This document shows positions 1 through 6,547 of a DNA stretch of 12,234 nt, piece after piece (the first letter of the stretch is position 1; the number at the start of each line of letters is the position of its first letter). The notes under the pieces are model-generated. The model was not told the DNA's origin, made no database searches, and saw only the letters and a program-made list of their open reading frames with translations. Source of the stretch: Azoarcus sp031556475. Its GTDB lineage: Bacteria > Pseudomonadota > Gammaproteobacteria > Burkholderiales > Rhodocyclaceae. The stretch spans positions 1 to 12,234 of the forward strand of contig JAVBSY010000119.1 of the NCBI GenBank assembly GCA_031556475.1, written 5' to 3'. The position numbers and the translations under genes were made by a program.

Positions 1-1
1 C

Positions 2-646
2 CAGTGCCGTGGCCTGGGCATGGCGGTGGAAGTGTGGGACGACGCGGGCCGCCCGCTGCGCGGCGAAAAGGGCGAACTGGTGTGTACCAGGCCGTTCCCC
101 GTGATGCCGGTCGGGTTCTGGAACGATGCCGACGGGGCGAAATACCGCGCAGCGTACTTCGAACGCTTCGACAACGTCTGGTGCCACGGCGATTTCTGCG
201 AGATCACCGCGCATGGCGGCGTGGTGATCTATGGCCGTTCGGACGCGACGCTGAACCCCGGCGGCGTGCGCATCGGCACGGCGGAAATCTACCGCCAGGT
301 GGAAAAGCTGGAGGAAGTGGTCGAGGCGCTGGTGATCGGCCAGGATTGGCCGCCGCAAAACCCGAGCGACGTGCGCGTGGTGCTGTTCGTCAAGCTGCGC
401 GAAGGGCGCCAGCTCGACGACGCGCTTGTCGACCGGATCAAGAAGACGATCCGCGACAACACGACGCCGCGCCATGTGCCGGCCAAGGTGTTGCAGGTCA
501 TGGACATTCCGCGCACGAAGAGCGGCAAGATCGTCGAACTGGCGGTGCGCAACGTGGTGCATGCGCGGACGGTGAAAAACCTGGAGGCGCTCGCCAACCC
601 CGAGGCGCTCGAACATTTCCGCAGCCGTGCCGAGTTGTGTGATTGA
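2..646 (+). CDS. Acetoacetyl-CoA synthetase, C-terminal part (5' end outside window)
   Basis: This is the last ~214 codons of an ANL-superfamily adenylate-forming ligase; the reading frame is open from base 2 and stops with TGA at 644-646. Acetoacetyl-CoA synthetase activates acetoacetate with ATP and CoA in the cytosol, feeding ketone-body, leucine-derived or PHB-derived acetoacetate into acetyl-CoA. Counting from the Met at base 20, residues 71-87 carry the hinge/A8 motif (YGRSDATLNPGGVRIG), and residues 164-171 (PRTKSGKI) carry the C-terminal catalytic lysine (probably Lys170). The aromatic stretch around WCHGDFCEIT and the TLNPGGVRIGTAEIY form fit acetoacetyl-CoA rather than acetyl-CoA synthetases. 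Most of the protein, including the P-loop and substrate pocket, is missing, so acetoacetate specificity rests on family resemblance of the C-terminal domain. Its promoter is not visible. A likely link is the isovaleryl-CoA dehydrogenase gene 10 kb downstream, since leucine breakdown ends in acetoacetate. Confidence 0.9.
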   Translation, partial: QCRGLGMAVEVWDDAGRPLRGEKGELVCTRPFPVMPVGFWNDADGAKYRAAYFERFDNVWCHGDFCEITAHGGVVIYGRSDATLNPGGVRIGTAEIYRQVEKLEEVVEALVIGQDWPPQNPSDVRVVLFVKLREGRQLDDALVDRIKKTIRDNTTPRHVPAKVLQVMDIPRTKSGKIVELAVRNVVHARTVKNLEALANPEALEHFRSRAELCD

Positions 647-666
647 GCTCGTGCAGTCGGGGGGCG

Positions 667-698
667 GGGCGGCAGCGGAGCAGGGTGTTGCGCCGCCC
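667..698 (+). other. GC-rich hairpin after the acetoacetyl-CoA synthetase gene
   Basis: GGGCGGC at 667-673 can pair with GCCGCCC at 692-698 (7 bp), with an 18-base interior that allows two more pairs (675-676 with 690-691). It begins about 20 bases after the upstream stop codon. No run of T follows, so it is not a classical intrinsic terminator. It could stabilise an mRNA 3' end, or be chance structure in GC-rich DNA. Confidence 0.25.
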
Positions 699-740
699 GC
701 CGGCTCGAAGGGTATGCCGCCCATTATGGAGTGGTGAAAC

Positions 741-1283
741 ATGTTGATGAAATGCGAAACCTCGGTGTTGTTGATCGTCGATGTGCAAACGCGTCTGGCG
801 CCAGCCATTCACGATAGCGACAAGGTGGTTGCCAACGTCGTCTGGCTGGCCGAAGTGGCGGAGCGGATCGGCGTTCCGGTGGTGGTGACGGAGCACTGCC
901 CCGACAAGATCGGCGTTACGGTGGATGCGGTGAAGGCCGTTACCGCTGGCGCGCGCGTGGTGAGCAAGCGCTGGTTTTCCGCCGAGGCCGATGGCTGCCT
1001 GCGCGATACCGCGGTGGCGCGGCATCGGCAGATCGTCGTCTGCGGCACCGAGGCGCACGTTTGCGTGCTGCAAACGGCGCTGGGGCTGCGCTGGGCGGGC
1101 AAGGAGGTGTTTGTCGTCGCCGAGGCTTCGGGTTCACGCGCGCCGGCCGACCGCGAGCTGGCTTTCGAGCGCATGCGCAGCCACGGCATCGAGATCGTGT
1201 CGCGCGAAATGGTTGCGTTCGAGTGGCTGGAGTGCGGCGGTACGGATTTGTTCCGCAGTGTGAGTCGCGATTTCATCCGCTGA
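741..1283 (+). CDS. Isochorismatase-family (cysteine) hydrolase
   Basis: This is a 180-residue cytosolic protein with the alpha/beta fold of the isochorismatase/nicotinamidase superfamily. The catalytic triad is visible: Asp14 (LLIVDVQ), Lys76 (VVSKRWFS, the usual KxxFS element) and nucleophile Cys108 (GTEAHVCVLQT). Its length and the EAHVCVLQT motif resemble the small single-domain hydrolases of the YcaC/ISOC1-ISOC2 type more than true isochorismatases. The substrate cannot be read from the sequence; an amide or ester bond is likely. Start ATG 741 has GGAG at 728-731, nine bases upstream; a second in-frame ATG at 747 is possible. The gene lies 94 bp after the acetoacetyl-CoA synthetase gene in the same direction, so co-transcription is possible but unproven. 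Family assignment is secure, specific function is not. Confidence 0.9.
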   Translation: MLMKCETSVLLIVDVQTRLAPAIHDSDKVVANVVWLAEVAERIGVPVVVTEHCPDKIGVTVDAVKAVTAGARVVSKRWFSAEADGCLRDTAVARHRQIVVCGTEAHVCVLQTALGLRWAGKEVFVVAEASGSRAPADRELAFERMRSHGIEIVSREMVAFEWLECGGTDLFRSVSRDFIR

Positions 1284-1310
1284 ATTCGGCTGTCGAGTTG
1301 GTCGCTGGGT

Positions 1311-1338
1311 TTGGCCATTGACCACTGAGTACGGCCAA
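1311..1338. other. Inverted repeat TTGGCC...GGCCAA
   Basis: TTGGCC at 1311-1316 and GGCCAA at 1333-1338 form a 6-bp inverted repeat separated by 16 bases, in the gap between the hydrolase gene and pyrG. No T-tract follows on either strand. It may be a weak transcript end for the hydrolase gene or an operator; nothing else in the gap distinguishes these. Confidence 0.2.
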
Positions 1339-1403
1339 GGCAGCGTGCGCGGACGGCGTTTCCCGGTAACGCGAATGGAATGGCGCGGTGGGGGGCGGCG
1401 GCT

Positions 1404-1432
1404 TCCGGGAGCGCGGGCTGTTCGGTTATCAT
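1404..1432 (+). promoter_or_regulatory. Possible pyrG promoter (-10 TATCAT)
   Basis: TATCAT at 1427-1432 matches four of six bases of the sigma70 -10 box and sits about 25 bases before the pyrG start. The expected -35 position (1404-1409, TCCGGG) is a poor match. If this is the promoter, the 5' leader is only about 20 bases and carries no clear Shine-Dalgarno sequence. That leaves no room for the kind of leader attenuator described for pyrG in Gram-positive bacteria. Confidence 0.3.
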
Positions 1433-1457
1433 CTCGCTTTCCCGCAGCGCAGTTCCC

Positions 1458-3107
1458 ATGACCAAATACGTTTTCGTTACCGGCGGTGTCGTGTCCTCCC
1501 TGGGCAAAGGCATCGCGGCGGCCTCTTTGGGGGCCATTCTGGAGTCCCGCTGCATCAAGGTCACGCACCTGAAGCTGGACCCCTACATCAACGTCGATCC
1601 GGGCACGATGAGCCCGTTCCAGCACGGCGAGGTGTTCGTCACCGAGGATGGCGCGGAAACCGACCTCGATCTGGGCCATTACGAGCGCTTCACCAGCGCC
1701 AAGATGAGCCGGCGCAACAACTTCACCACCGGCCAGATTTACGAGTCGGTGATCAAGAAGGAACGGCGCGGCGAATATCTCGGCAAGACGGTGCAGGTGA
1801 TCCCGCACATCACCGACGAGATCAAGGCCTACGTGAAGCGCGGCGCCGAGGGGGCCGACGTGGCCATCGTCGAGGTCGGCGGCACGGTGGGCGACATCGA
1901 ATCGCTGCCTTTCCTGGAAGCGATCCGGCAGATGGGGATCGAGGAAGGGCGCAACGGCACCTGCTTCATCCACCTTACGCTGCTGCCTTACATTCCGACC
2001 GCCGGCGAGCTGAAGACCAAGCCGACGCAGCATTCGGTGAAGGAGTTGCGCGAGATCGGCATTCAGCCCGACATCCTGCTGTGCCGCGCCGACCGTACCG
2101 TGCCCGAGGATGAGCGGCGCAAGATCGCGCTGTTCTGCAACGTGATGCCGGAGGCGGTGATCGAGTGCCTGGACGCTGACTCCATCTACAAGATTCCCGG
2201 CATGCTGCATGATCAGATGCTCGACCAGATCGTCTGCCACAAGCTCGACATCCTCGCCCGCGCGGCCGATCTGTCGACGTGGGAGCACCTGATCGGCGCG
2301 CTGGAAAATCCGCAGCACACGATCGATATCGCCTTCGTCGGCAAATACGTCGATCTCACCGAGTCGTACAAGTCGCTGATCGAGGCGCTGAACCACGCGG
2401 GGATGCACACCGAGAGCAAGGTCAACATCCATTACCTCGACTCCGAGGATATCGAGCGCGACGGTTGTGCCGTGCTGGAAAAAATGGACGGCATCCTGGT
2501 GCCCGGCGGCTTCGGCCGGCGCGGTACCGAAGGCAAGATCGCCGCCATCCGGTACGCGCGCGAGCGCAAGGTGCCGTATCTGGGCATCTGCCTCGGCATG
2601 CAGCTTGCCGTGGTCGAGTTCGCCCGCGACGTTGCTGGCATGGCGCAGGCGCATTCCACCGAGTTCGAGCCGGCAACCCCGTTCCCGGTGATCGGTTTGA
2701 TCACTGAGTGGCAGGACCGCTCCGGCAAGGTCGAAAAGCGCAATCAGGATTCCGATCTCGGCGGCACCATGCGGCTCGGCGGCCAGGTCTGCAAGCTGAC
2801 CGAAGGCACGCTCGCGCGCCAGGTGTATGGCACGGAGCAGATCATGGAGCGCCATCGCCACCGCTACGAAGTCAACAACATCCTGCTTTCCGACCTTGAA
2901 GGCAAGGGGCTGGTCGTGTCGGGTCGCGCGCCCGGAACCGACCTGTGCGAAATGATCGAGCTGCCGGCGGATGTTCATCCCTGGTTCGTCGGCTGCCAGT
3001 TCCACCCCGAGTTCACGTCCAATCCGCGCAAGGGGCATCCGCTGTTTACCGCGTACGTACGCGCGGCCCTGGCCAAGCGCGTGGAAAAGCGGAGGGAGCC
3101 GGCATGA
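1458..3107 (+). CDS. pyrG: CTP synthase (glutamine-hydrolysing)
   Basis: PyrG converts UTP to CTP using ATP and glutamine-derived ammonia, in the cytosol as a tetramer; CTP is needed for nucleic acids, phospholipids and Kdo activation. The protein is 549 residues, the usual full length. The N-terminal synthetase domain (about 1-268) has the phosphate-binding SSLGKG at 13-18, and Mg-binding Asp71 (ETDLDLGHYERF) and Glu139 (VEVGGTVGDIE). The class I glutamine amidotransferase domain (about 290-540) has nucleophile Cys378 (GICLGMQ), and His516 and Glu518 (QFHPEF). Start ATG 1458 gives the conserved N-terminus MTKYVFVTGGVVSSLGKG; the frame stays open upstream to 1380, but that extension is not family-like. 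The upstream Shine-Dalgarno is weak. The stop codon overlaps the kdsA start (ATGA), indicating translational coupling. Confidence 0.98.
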   Translation: MTKYVFVTGGVVSSLGKGIAAASLGAILESRCIKVTHLKLDPYINVDPGTMSPFQHGEVFVTEDGAETDLDLGHYERFTSAKMSRRNNFTTGQIYESVIKKERRGEYLGKTVQVIPHITDEIKAYVKRGAEGADVAIVEVGGTVGDIESLPFLEAIRQMGIEEGRNGTCFIHLTLLPYIPTAGELKTKPTQHSVKELREIGIQPDILLCRADRTVPEDERRKIALFCNVMPEAVIECLDADSIYKIPGMLHDQMLDQIVCHKLDILARAADLSTWEHLIGALENPQHTIDIAFVGKYVDLTESYKSLIEALNHAGMHTESKVNIHYLDSEDIERDGCAVLEKMDGILVPGGFGRRGTEGKIAAIRYARERKVPYLGICLGMQLAVVEFARDVAGMAQAHSTEFEPATPFPVIGLITEWQDRSGKVEKRNQDSDLGGTMRLGGQVCKLTEGTLARQVYGTEQIMERHRHRYEVNNILLSDLEGKGLVVSGRAPGTDLCEMIELPADVHPWFVGCQFHPEFTSNPRKGHPLFTAYVRAALAKRVEKRREPA

Positions 3108-3943
3108 AGCTGTGCGGTTTCGACGTCGGCCTCGACCGGCCTTTTTTCCTCATCGCCGGCCCGTGCGTGATCGAATCGCGCGAGATGGCCTTCGATACCG
3201 CGTCGGCGTTGAAGGAAATCTGCGCCGAACTGGCGATTCCCTTCATCTACAAATCTTCCTACGACAAGGCCAACCGTAGTTCGGGCCAGTCTTTTCGCGG
3301 CCTGGGTATGGAGAAGGGGCTGGAGATTCTCTCCGATGTGCGTTCCCGGCTCGCCGTGCCGGTGCTGACCGACGTGCATGCGATCGACGAGGTCGCCGCC
3401 GTTGCCGCTGTCGTGGATGTGCTGCAGACGCCGGCCTTCCTGTGCCGCCAGACCGACTTCATCCAGGCCGTTGCTGCTTCGGGCAAGCCGGTCAACATCA
3501 AGAAGGGTCAGTTTCTCGCACCCGGCGACATGCGTCATGTCGTCGCCAAGGCAAAGGAAGCCAACGGCGGCGCGGACACCATCATGGTGTGCGAGCGTGG
3601 CGCTTCGTTCGGCTACAACAATCTGGTATCGGACATGCGCGGCCTGGCGATCATGCGCGAGACGGGCTGCCCTGTGGTGTTCGACGCCACGCACTCGGTG
3701 CAGTTGCCGGGCGGGCAGGGAGCCGTTTCCGGCGGGCAGCGCGAATTCGTGCCGGTGTTGGCGCGGGCGGCGGTGGCGGCCGGTGTCGCCGGCTTGTTCA
3801 TGGAGACGCACCCGACGCCTGAAACGGCGCTGTCCGACGGCCCCAACGCGTGGCCGCTGCCGAAGATGCGGGCGCTGCTGAAAACGCTGAAGGAGATCGA
3901 TGCGCTGGTGAAGGCGGATGGTTTCCTGGAGAGCGGCGGGTGA
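3104..3943 (+). CDS. kdsA: 3-deoxy-8-phosphooctulonate synthase (Kdo-8-P synthase), metal-dependent type
   Basis: KdsA condenses phosphoenolpyruvate with arabinose-5-phosphate to Kdo-8-phosphate, precursor of the inner-core sugar of LPS. The protein has 279 residues and the complete TIM-barrel. Conserved pieces are IAGPCVIES (17-25), the KSSYDKANRSS substrate loop (50-60), KKGQFLAPGD (133-142) and DATHSVQLPGG (194-204). Cys21 stands where the E. coli enzyme has Asn26, and His197, Glu234 and Asp245 complete the four-ligand metal site known from the Aquifex enzyme. It should therefore be the class that needs a divalent metal. Start ATG 3104 overlaps the pyrG stop by 4 bp and has a strong GGAGGGAG at 3091-3098. 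Its own stop overlaps the next start (GTGA). Neighbouring enolase supplies its substrate PEP and PyrG supplies the CTP for the later Kdo-activation step. Confidence 0.97.
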   Translation: MKLCGFDVGLDRPFFLIAGPCVIESREMAFDTASALKEICAELAIPFIYKSSYDKANRSSGQSFRGLGMEKGLEILSDVRSRLAVPVLTDVHAIDEVAAVAAVVDVLQTPAFLCRQTDFIQAVAASGKPVNIKKGQFLAPGDMRHVVAKAKEANGGADTIMVCERGASFGYNNLVSDMRGLAIMRETGCPVVFDATHSVQLPGGQGAVSGGQREFVPVLARAAVAAGVAGLFMETHPTPETALSDGPNAWPLPKMRALLKTLKEIDALVKADGFLESGG

Positions 3944-4266
3944 GCGAGGCATCGCTACCTGCCTACCTCGTCGTGGATGGGCGCGTGCTCGATCCGGCGG
4001 GTTTTGCACGCTATCGCGACCTCGCCACCGCGGCGGTGGAAAAGTACGGCGGCAATTACCTTGTCCGTGGCGGTGCGATCGAAACGCTCGAGGGCGATTG
4101 GGCGCCGCAGCGTATGACGATTGTTGCATTCTCCTCGATGGAAGCGGCGCGCCGGTTTTATCATTCGCCCGAGTATCGGGCCGCACGTGACGCGCGTGAA
4201 GGCGCGGCACGATTCGACATGTTGCTGGTCGAAGGGTTTTTGCCCGATTCGACCGGATCGATTTGA
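3940..4266 (+). CDS. DUF1330 family protein
   Basis: This is a 108-residue protein with the ferredoxin-like (dimeric alpha/beta barrel) DUF1330 fold. Hallmarks are PAYLVVDGRVLDPAGFARY at the N-terminus, KYGGNYLVRGG (35-45), the WAPQRMTIVAFSSMEAARRFYHS core (54-76), and the closing SPEYRAARDAR and MLLVEGF elements. No enzymatic role is established for the family and no catalytic residue is obvious. The start is GTG 3940, overlapping the kdsA stop codon by 4 bp, with GGAGAG at 3928-3933 six bases ahead; the first strong beta strand follows ten residues later. Upstream in-frame starts lie inside kdsA and give non-family sequence. It sits between kdsA and eno, an arrangement I recall from other betaproteobacteria, so it probably has a conserved role tied to this operon. 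What that role is cannot be told here. Confidence 0.9.
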   Translation: MSEASLPAYLVVDGRVLDPAGFARYRDLATAAVEKYGGNYLVRGGAIETLEGDWAPQRMTIVAFSSMEAARRFYHSPEYRAARDAREGAARFDMLLVEGFLPDSTGSI

Positions 4267-4291
4267 ATCTGTAACCGAAACAGGAACGACA

Positions 4292-5581
4292 ATGAGTGCA
4301 ATCGTTGATGTGATCGCCCGCGAAATCCTCGATTCTCGCGGCAATCCCACCGTCGAAGCCGACGTGCTGCTGGAATCCGGCGTGATGGGCCGCGCGGCGG
4401 TGCCGTCCGGCGCGTCCACCGGTTCGCGCGAGGCCATCGAGCTGCGCGACGCCGAGCCCGGCCGTTACCTCGGCAAGGGCGTGCTGCGCGCGGTGGAAAA
4501 TGTGAATACCGAAATTTCCGAGGCCATCATCGGCCTGGATGCCGAGGAACAGGCTTTCATCGATCACACGCTGGTCGAACTCGATGGCACCGAGAACAAA
4601 TCCCGGCTTGGCGCCAACGCCACGCTGGCGGTATCGATGGCGGTCGCCAGGGCGGCGGCGGAGGAGGCCGGGCTGCCGTTGTACCGTTATTTTGGCGGTT
4701 CCGGGCCGATGTCGATGCCGGTGCCGATGATGAACGTCATCAACGGCGGCGAGCACGCCAACAACAGCCTGGACATCCAGGAGTGCATGATCATGCCGGT
4801 GAGCATGACCAGCTTCCGCGAAGCGCTGCGTTGCGGCGCCGAGATCGTCCACCACTTGAAGAAGATCACGGACAAGAAAGGCTATCCGACCACGGTCGGC
4901 GACGAAGGCGGCTTCGCCCCCAACGTGTCCGGCACCGAGGAAGCGCTGAACCTGATCCAGGACGCGATCTCCGCAGCCGGTTATGTGCCGGGCCGCGACG
5001 TGTTGCTGGCGCTCGACTGCGCTTCGAGCGAGTTCTACAAGAACGGCCAGTACGTGCTTGCCGGCGAAGGGCTGACGCTGTCCGCCGAGGGTTTCGCCGA
5101 TTATCTGGCGACGTTGGCGGACAAGTTCCCCATCGTCTCCATCGAGGACGGCATGGCCGAGAGCGATTGGACGGGCTGGAAGACGCTGACCGACAAACTG
5201 GGCAAGAAGGTGCAGTTGGTGGGCGACGATCTGTTCGTTACCAACACCCGCATCCTCGAATACGGCATCGATCAGGGCGTGGCCAACTCGATTCTGATCA
5301 AGATCAACCAGATCGGCACGTTGTCCGAGACTTTCGCCGCGGTCGAAATGGCCAAGCGCGCCGGCTATACTGCGGTGATTTCCCACCGCTCGGGTGAAAC
5401 CGAGGATTCGACCATCGCCGACATCGCGGTGGGTCTGAATGCGATGCAGATCAAGACCGGCTCGCTGTCGCGCTCCGACCGTATCGCCAAATACAATCAG
5501 TTGCTGCGCATCGAGGAAGATCTCGGCGATACCGCCAACTACCCGGGCACGCGCGCGTTCTACAATCTGCGCAGACGCTGA
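4292..5581 (+). CDS. eno: Enolase (phosphopyruvate hydratase)
   Basis: Enolase interconverts 2-phosphoglycerate and phosphoenolpyruvate in glycolysis; in many proteobacteria it is also an RNA degradosome component. The protein has 429 residues, normal length. Catalytic acid/base residues are Glu205 (GDEGGFAP) and Lys337 in the signature ILIKINQIGTLSET (334-347). Mg ligands are Asp242, Glu285 (SIEDGM) and Asp312 (GDDLFVTN), and substrate contacts are His155, Glu164 and the SHRSGETED loop (364-372). Start ATG 4292 gives the conserved MSAIVDVIAREILDSRGNPT and has AGGAA at 4282-4286; the frame extends upstream to 4121 but only through non-homologous sequence. It follows the DUF1330 gene by 25 bp and is probably in the pyrG-kdsA transcript. 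A short hairpin with a T-run surrounds its stop codon. Confidence 0.98.
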   Translation: MSAIVDVIAREILDSRGNPTVEADVLLESGVMGRAAVPSGASTGSREAIELRDAEPGRYLGKGVLRAVENVNTEISEAIIGLDAEEQAFIDHTLVELDGTENKSRLGANATLAVSMAVARAAAEEAGLPLYRYFGGSGPMSMPVPMMNVINGGEHANNSLDIQECMIMPVSMTSFREALRCGAEIVHHLKKITDKKGYPTTVGDEGGFAPNVSGTEEALNLIQDAISAAGYVPGRDVLLALDCASSEFYKNGQYVLAGEGLTLSAEGFADYLATLADKFPIVSIEDGMAESDWTGWKTLTDKLGKKVQLVGDDLFVTNTRILEYGIDQGVANSILIKINQIGTLSETFAAVEMAKRAGYTAVISHRSGETEDSTIADIAVGLNAMQIKTGSLSRSDRIAKYNQLLRIEEDLGDTANYPGTRAFYNLRRR

Positions 5582-5592
5582 GTCTGTTTTTT
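5572..5592 (+). terminator. Weak intrinsic terminator spanning the eno stop codon
   Basis: CAGAC at 5572-5576 pairs with GTCTG at 5582-5586 across a 5-base loop, followed directly by six T residues (5587-5592). The loop contains the TGA stop of eno (5579-5581). The stem is only 5 bp, so termination may be partial, letting some transcripts continue into ftsB. Confidence 0.4.
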
Positions 5593-5630
5593 ATCCGGTA
5601 TTCGGTGGTGAATAGGCCAGAATAGATTTA

Positions 5631-5659
5631 TTTACCGCCGGATTCCGATAAGCTATTCA
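5631..5659 (+). promoter_or_regulatory. Possible ftsB promoter
   Basis: TTTACC (5631-5636, four of six matches to the -35 box) and TATTCA (5654-5659, three of six matches to the -10 box) are separated by exactly 17 bases. They lie in an AT-rich stretch unlike the surrounding GC-rich coding DNA and would start transcription about 25 bases before ftsB. An internal promoter after a leaky eno terminator would let ftsB be expressed separately. Box quality is modest. Confidence 0.3.
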
Positions 5660-5691
5660 TATTCCGGTGTATTTCAGGTAGCTGCCTTTCG

Positions 5692-5967
5692 ATGCGCTGG
5701 CCCGTCTTCCTCCTCGCCGCACTGGTCGTGGTGCTCCAGTATCCGTTGTGGCTGGGCAAGGGGGGCTGGCTGCGGGTGTGGGAGGTGGATAGCCAGTTGC
5801 AGGCGCAGCGCGCGGAAAACTATCGTCTCGAACAGCGCAATGCCAGTCTCGAAGCCGAGGTGCGTGATCTCAAATCGGGCAGCGATGCGATCGAGGAGCG
5901 TGCCCGTTTCGAGCTTGGCTTGACCAAGCAGGGCGAGGTTTTCGTCCAGGTGCCGAAAAAAAACTAG
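5692..5967 (+). CDS. ftsB: Cell division protein FtsB
   Basis: FtsB is a small bitopic inner-membrane protein that joins FtsL and FtsQ in the divisome and helps activate septal peptidoglycan synthesis (FtsWI). The 91-residue product has the expected architecture: very short cytoplasmic N-terminus, one membrane helix (about 3-20, WPVFLLAALVVVLQYPLWL), a GKGGW linker, and a periplasmic coiled coil (about 31-62). The family-typical DAIEERARFELGLTKQGEVF (65-84) includes the region that contacts FtsQ. The position downstream of eno is also typical of betaproteobacteria. Start ATG 5692 follows only a weak AGG at 5676-5678, fitting the low expression of division proteins. The terminal Lys-Lys-Asn codons are part of an A-run that serves as a U-tract for the opposing gene's terminator. 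Confidence 0.95.
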   Translation: MRWPVFLLAALVVVLQYPLWLGKGGWLRVWEVDSQLQAQRAENYRLEQRNASLEAEVRDLKSGSDAIEERARFELGLTKQGEVFVQVPKKN

Positions 5968-5999
5968 GCCGGCCCGCTATCTGGATCGGGGCCGGCTTT
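5956..5999 (-). terminator. Bidirectional hairpin terminator between ftsB and the CBS-domain gene
   Basis: GCCGGCCC at 5968-5975 pairs with GGGCCGGC at 5989-5996 (8 bp, 13-base loop). Read on the minus strand, the hairpin is followed by CTAG and eight T residues (complement of A-run 5956-5963), a good intrinsic terminator for the CBS-domain gene ending at 6043. On the plus strand only TTT follows, so it is weaker for ftsB, whose stop codon abuts the stem. Confidence 0.65.
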
Positions 6000-6042
6000 C
6001 ATTGCGCCAGAGTTTGGCTCTGGGCTTGTAACTCTTTCCGAC

Positions 6043-6474
6043 TTACAGCACTTCCGTGATGGTTTCGCGGCGCTCGATTTCGTCCTCGAAAGCGAGCAAT
6101 TCCGTAGCCAGCGCGTCGCGCGCCGAAACCATGCCGATCAGCCGTTCGCCCTCCACGACCGGCATGTGGCGGAAGCCGCATTCGTGCATCAGGTGCAGTG
6201 CGTGCCCCAGCGGCTTGTCCACCGTAACGGTCTGCGGATGGCGCGTCATGACGTCGTCGAGACGGGTGGTATCGGGGTCGCGGCCTGCCGCGACGATGCG
6301 TGTCAGCATGTCGCGCTCGGTGAAAATACCGGCCAGTTGGTTGCCACTCATGATGACGATGGAGCCGACCTGCGCTTCCATCATCCGCCGGGCCGCTTCG
6401 CGCACATTCAAATCGCCCGTTGCGGTCAGTATTTTTCGGCCTCTTATTACATCGCGTATTTTACGTGTTGGCAT
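6043..6474 (-). CDS. Two-CBS-domain protein
   Basis: This 143-residue cytosolic protein consists almost entirely of a CBS pair (Bateman module), which usually senses adenine nucleotides or related ligands and controls a partner protein. CBS1 spans about residues 7-61 (ending GIFTERDMLTRI) and CBS2 about 75-125 (RHMPVVEGERLIGMVSARDAL); a charged helical tail follows. The (G)xxTERD and SARD endings are the usual ribose/phosphate-contacting positions. The start is ATG 6474 because GAGGAG stands eight bases upstream on the minus strand and the protein then begins directly with a CBS-type strand. An upstream ATG at 6558 gives 28 extra unlike residues that would overlap the neighbouring gene. Downstream is a strong terminator. 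The partner protein is unknown; stand-alone CBS proteins of this size are common in Proteobacteria. Confidence 0.9.
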   Translation of the reverse strand: MPTRKIRDVIRGRKILTATGDLNVREAARRMMEAQVGSIVIMSGNQLAGIFTERDMLTRIVAAGRDPDTTRLDDVMTRHPQTVTVDKPLGHALHLMHECGFRHMPVVEGERLIGMVSARDALATELLAFEDEIERRETITEVL

Positions 6475-6511
6475 GTCCCTCACTCCTCGGAAAAACAAAC
6501 GCTGGGCTTTC

Positions 6512-6540
6512 AGGGTAGATTTTGCGTAGCGTTCGATCAA
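6512..6540 (-). promoter_or_regulatory. Possible promoter of the CBS-domain gene
   Basis: On the minus strand TTGATC (6535-6540, four of six -35 matches) is followed after 17 bases by TACCCT (6512-6517, three of six -10 matches), about 40 bases before ATG 6474. The spacing is ideal but the -10 box is poor, so this is tentative. Confidence 0.25.
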
Positions 6541-6547
6541 GGCGAGG

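Noticed and set aside
1134..3038. A 634-codon open frame on the minus strand opposite pyrG
   Set aside because: Antisense to a conserved gene with full catalytic motifs; no family features and no credible start site context.
2975..5386. An 803-codon open frame on the minus strand opposite kdsA, the DUF1330 gene and eno
   Set aside because: It lies wholly antisense to three well-recognised genes. Its translation is rich in His, Arg, Gly and Asp with no recognisable domain, as expected for a shadow frame in GC-rich DNA.
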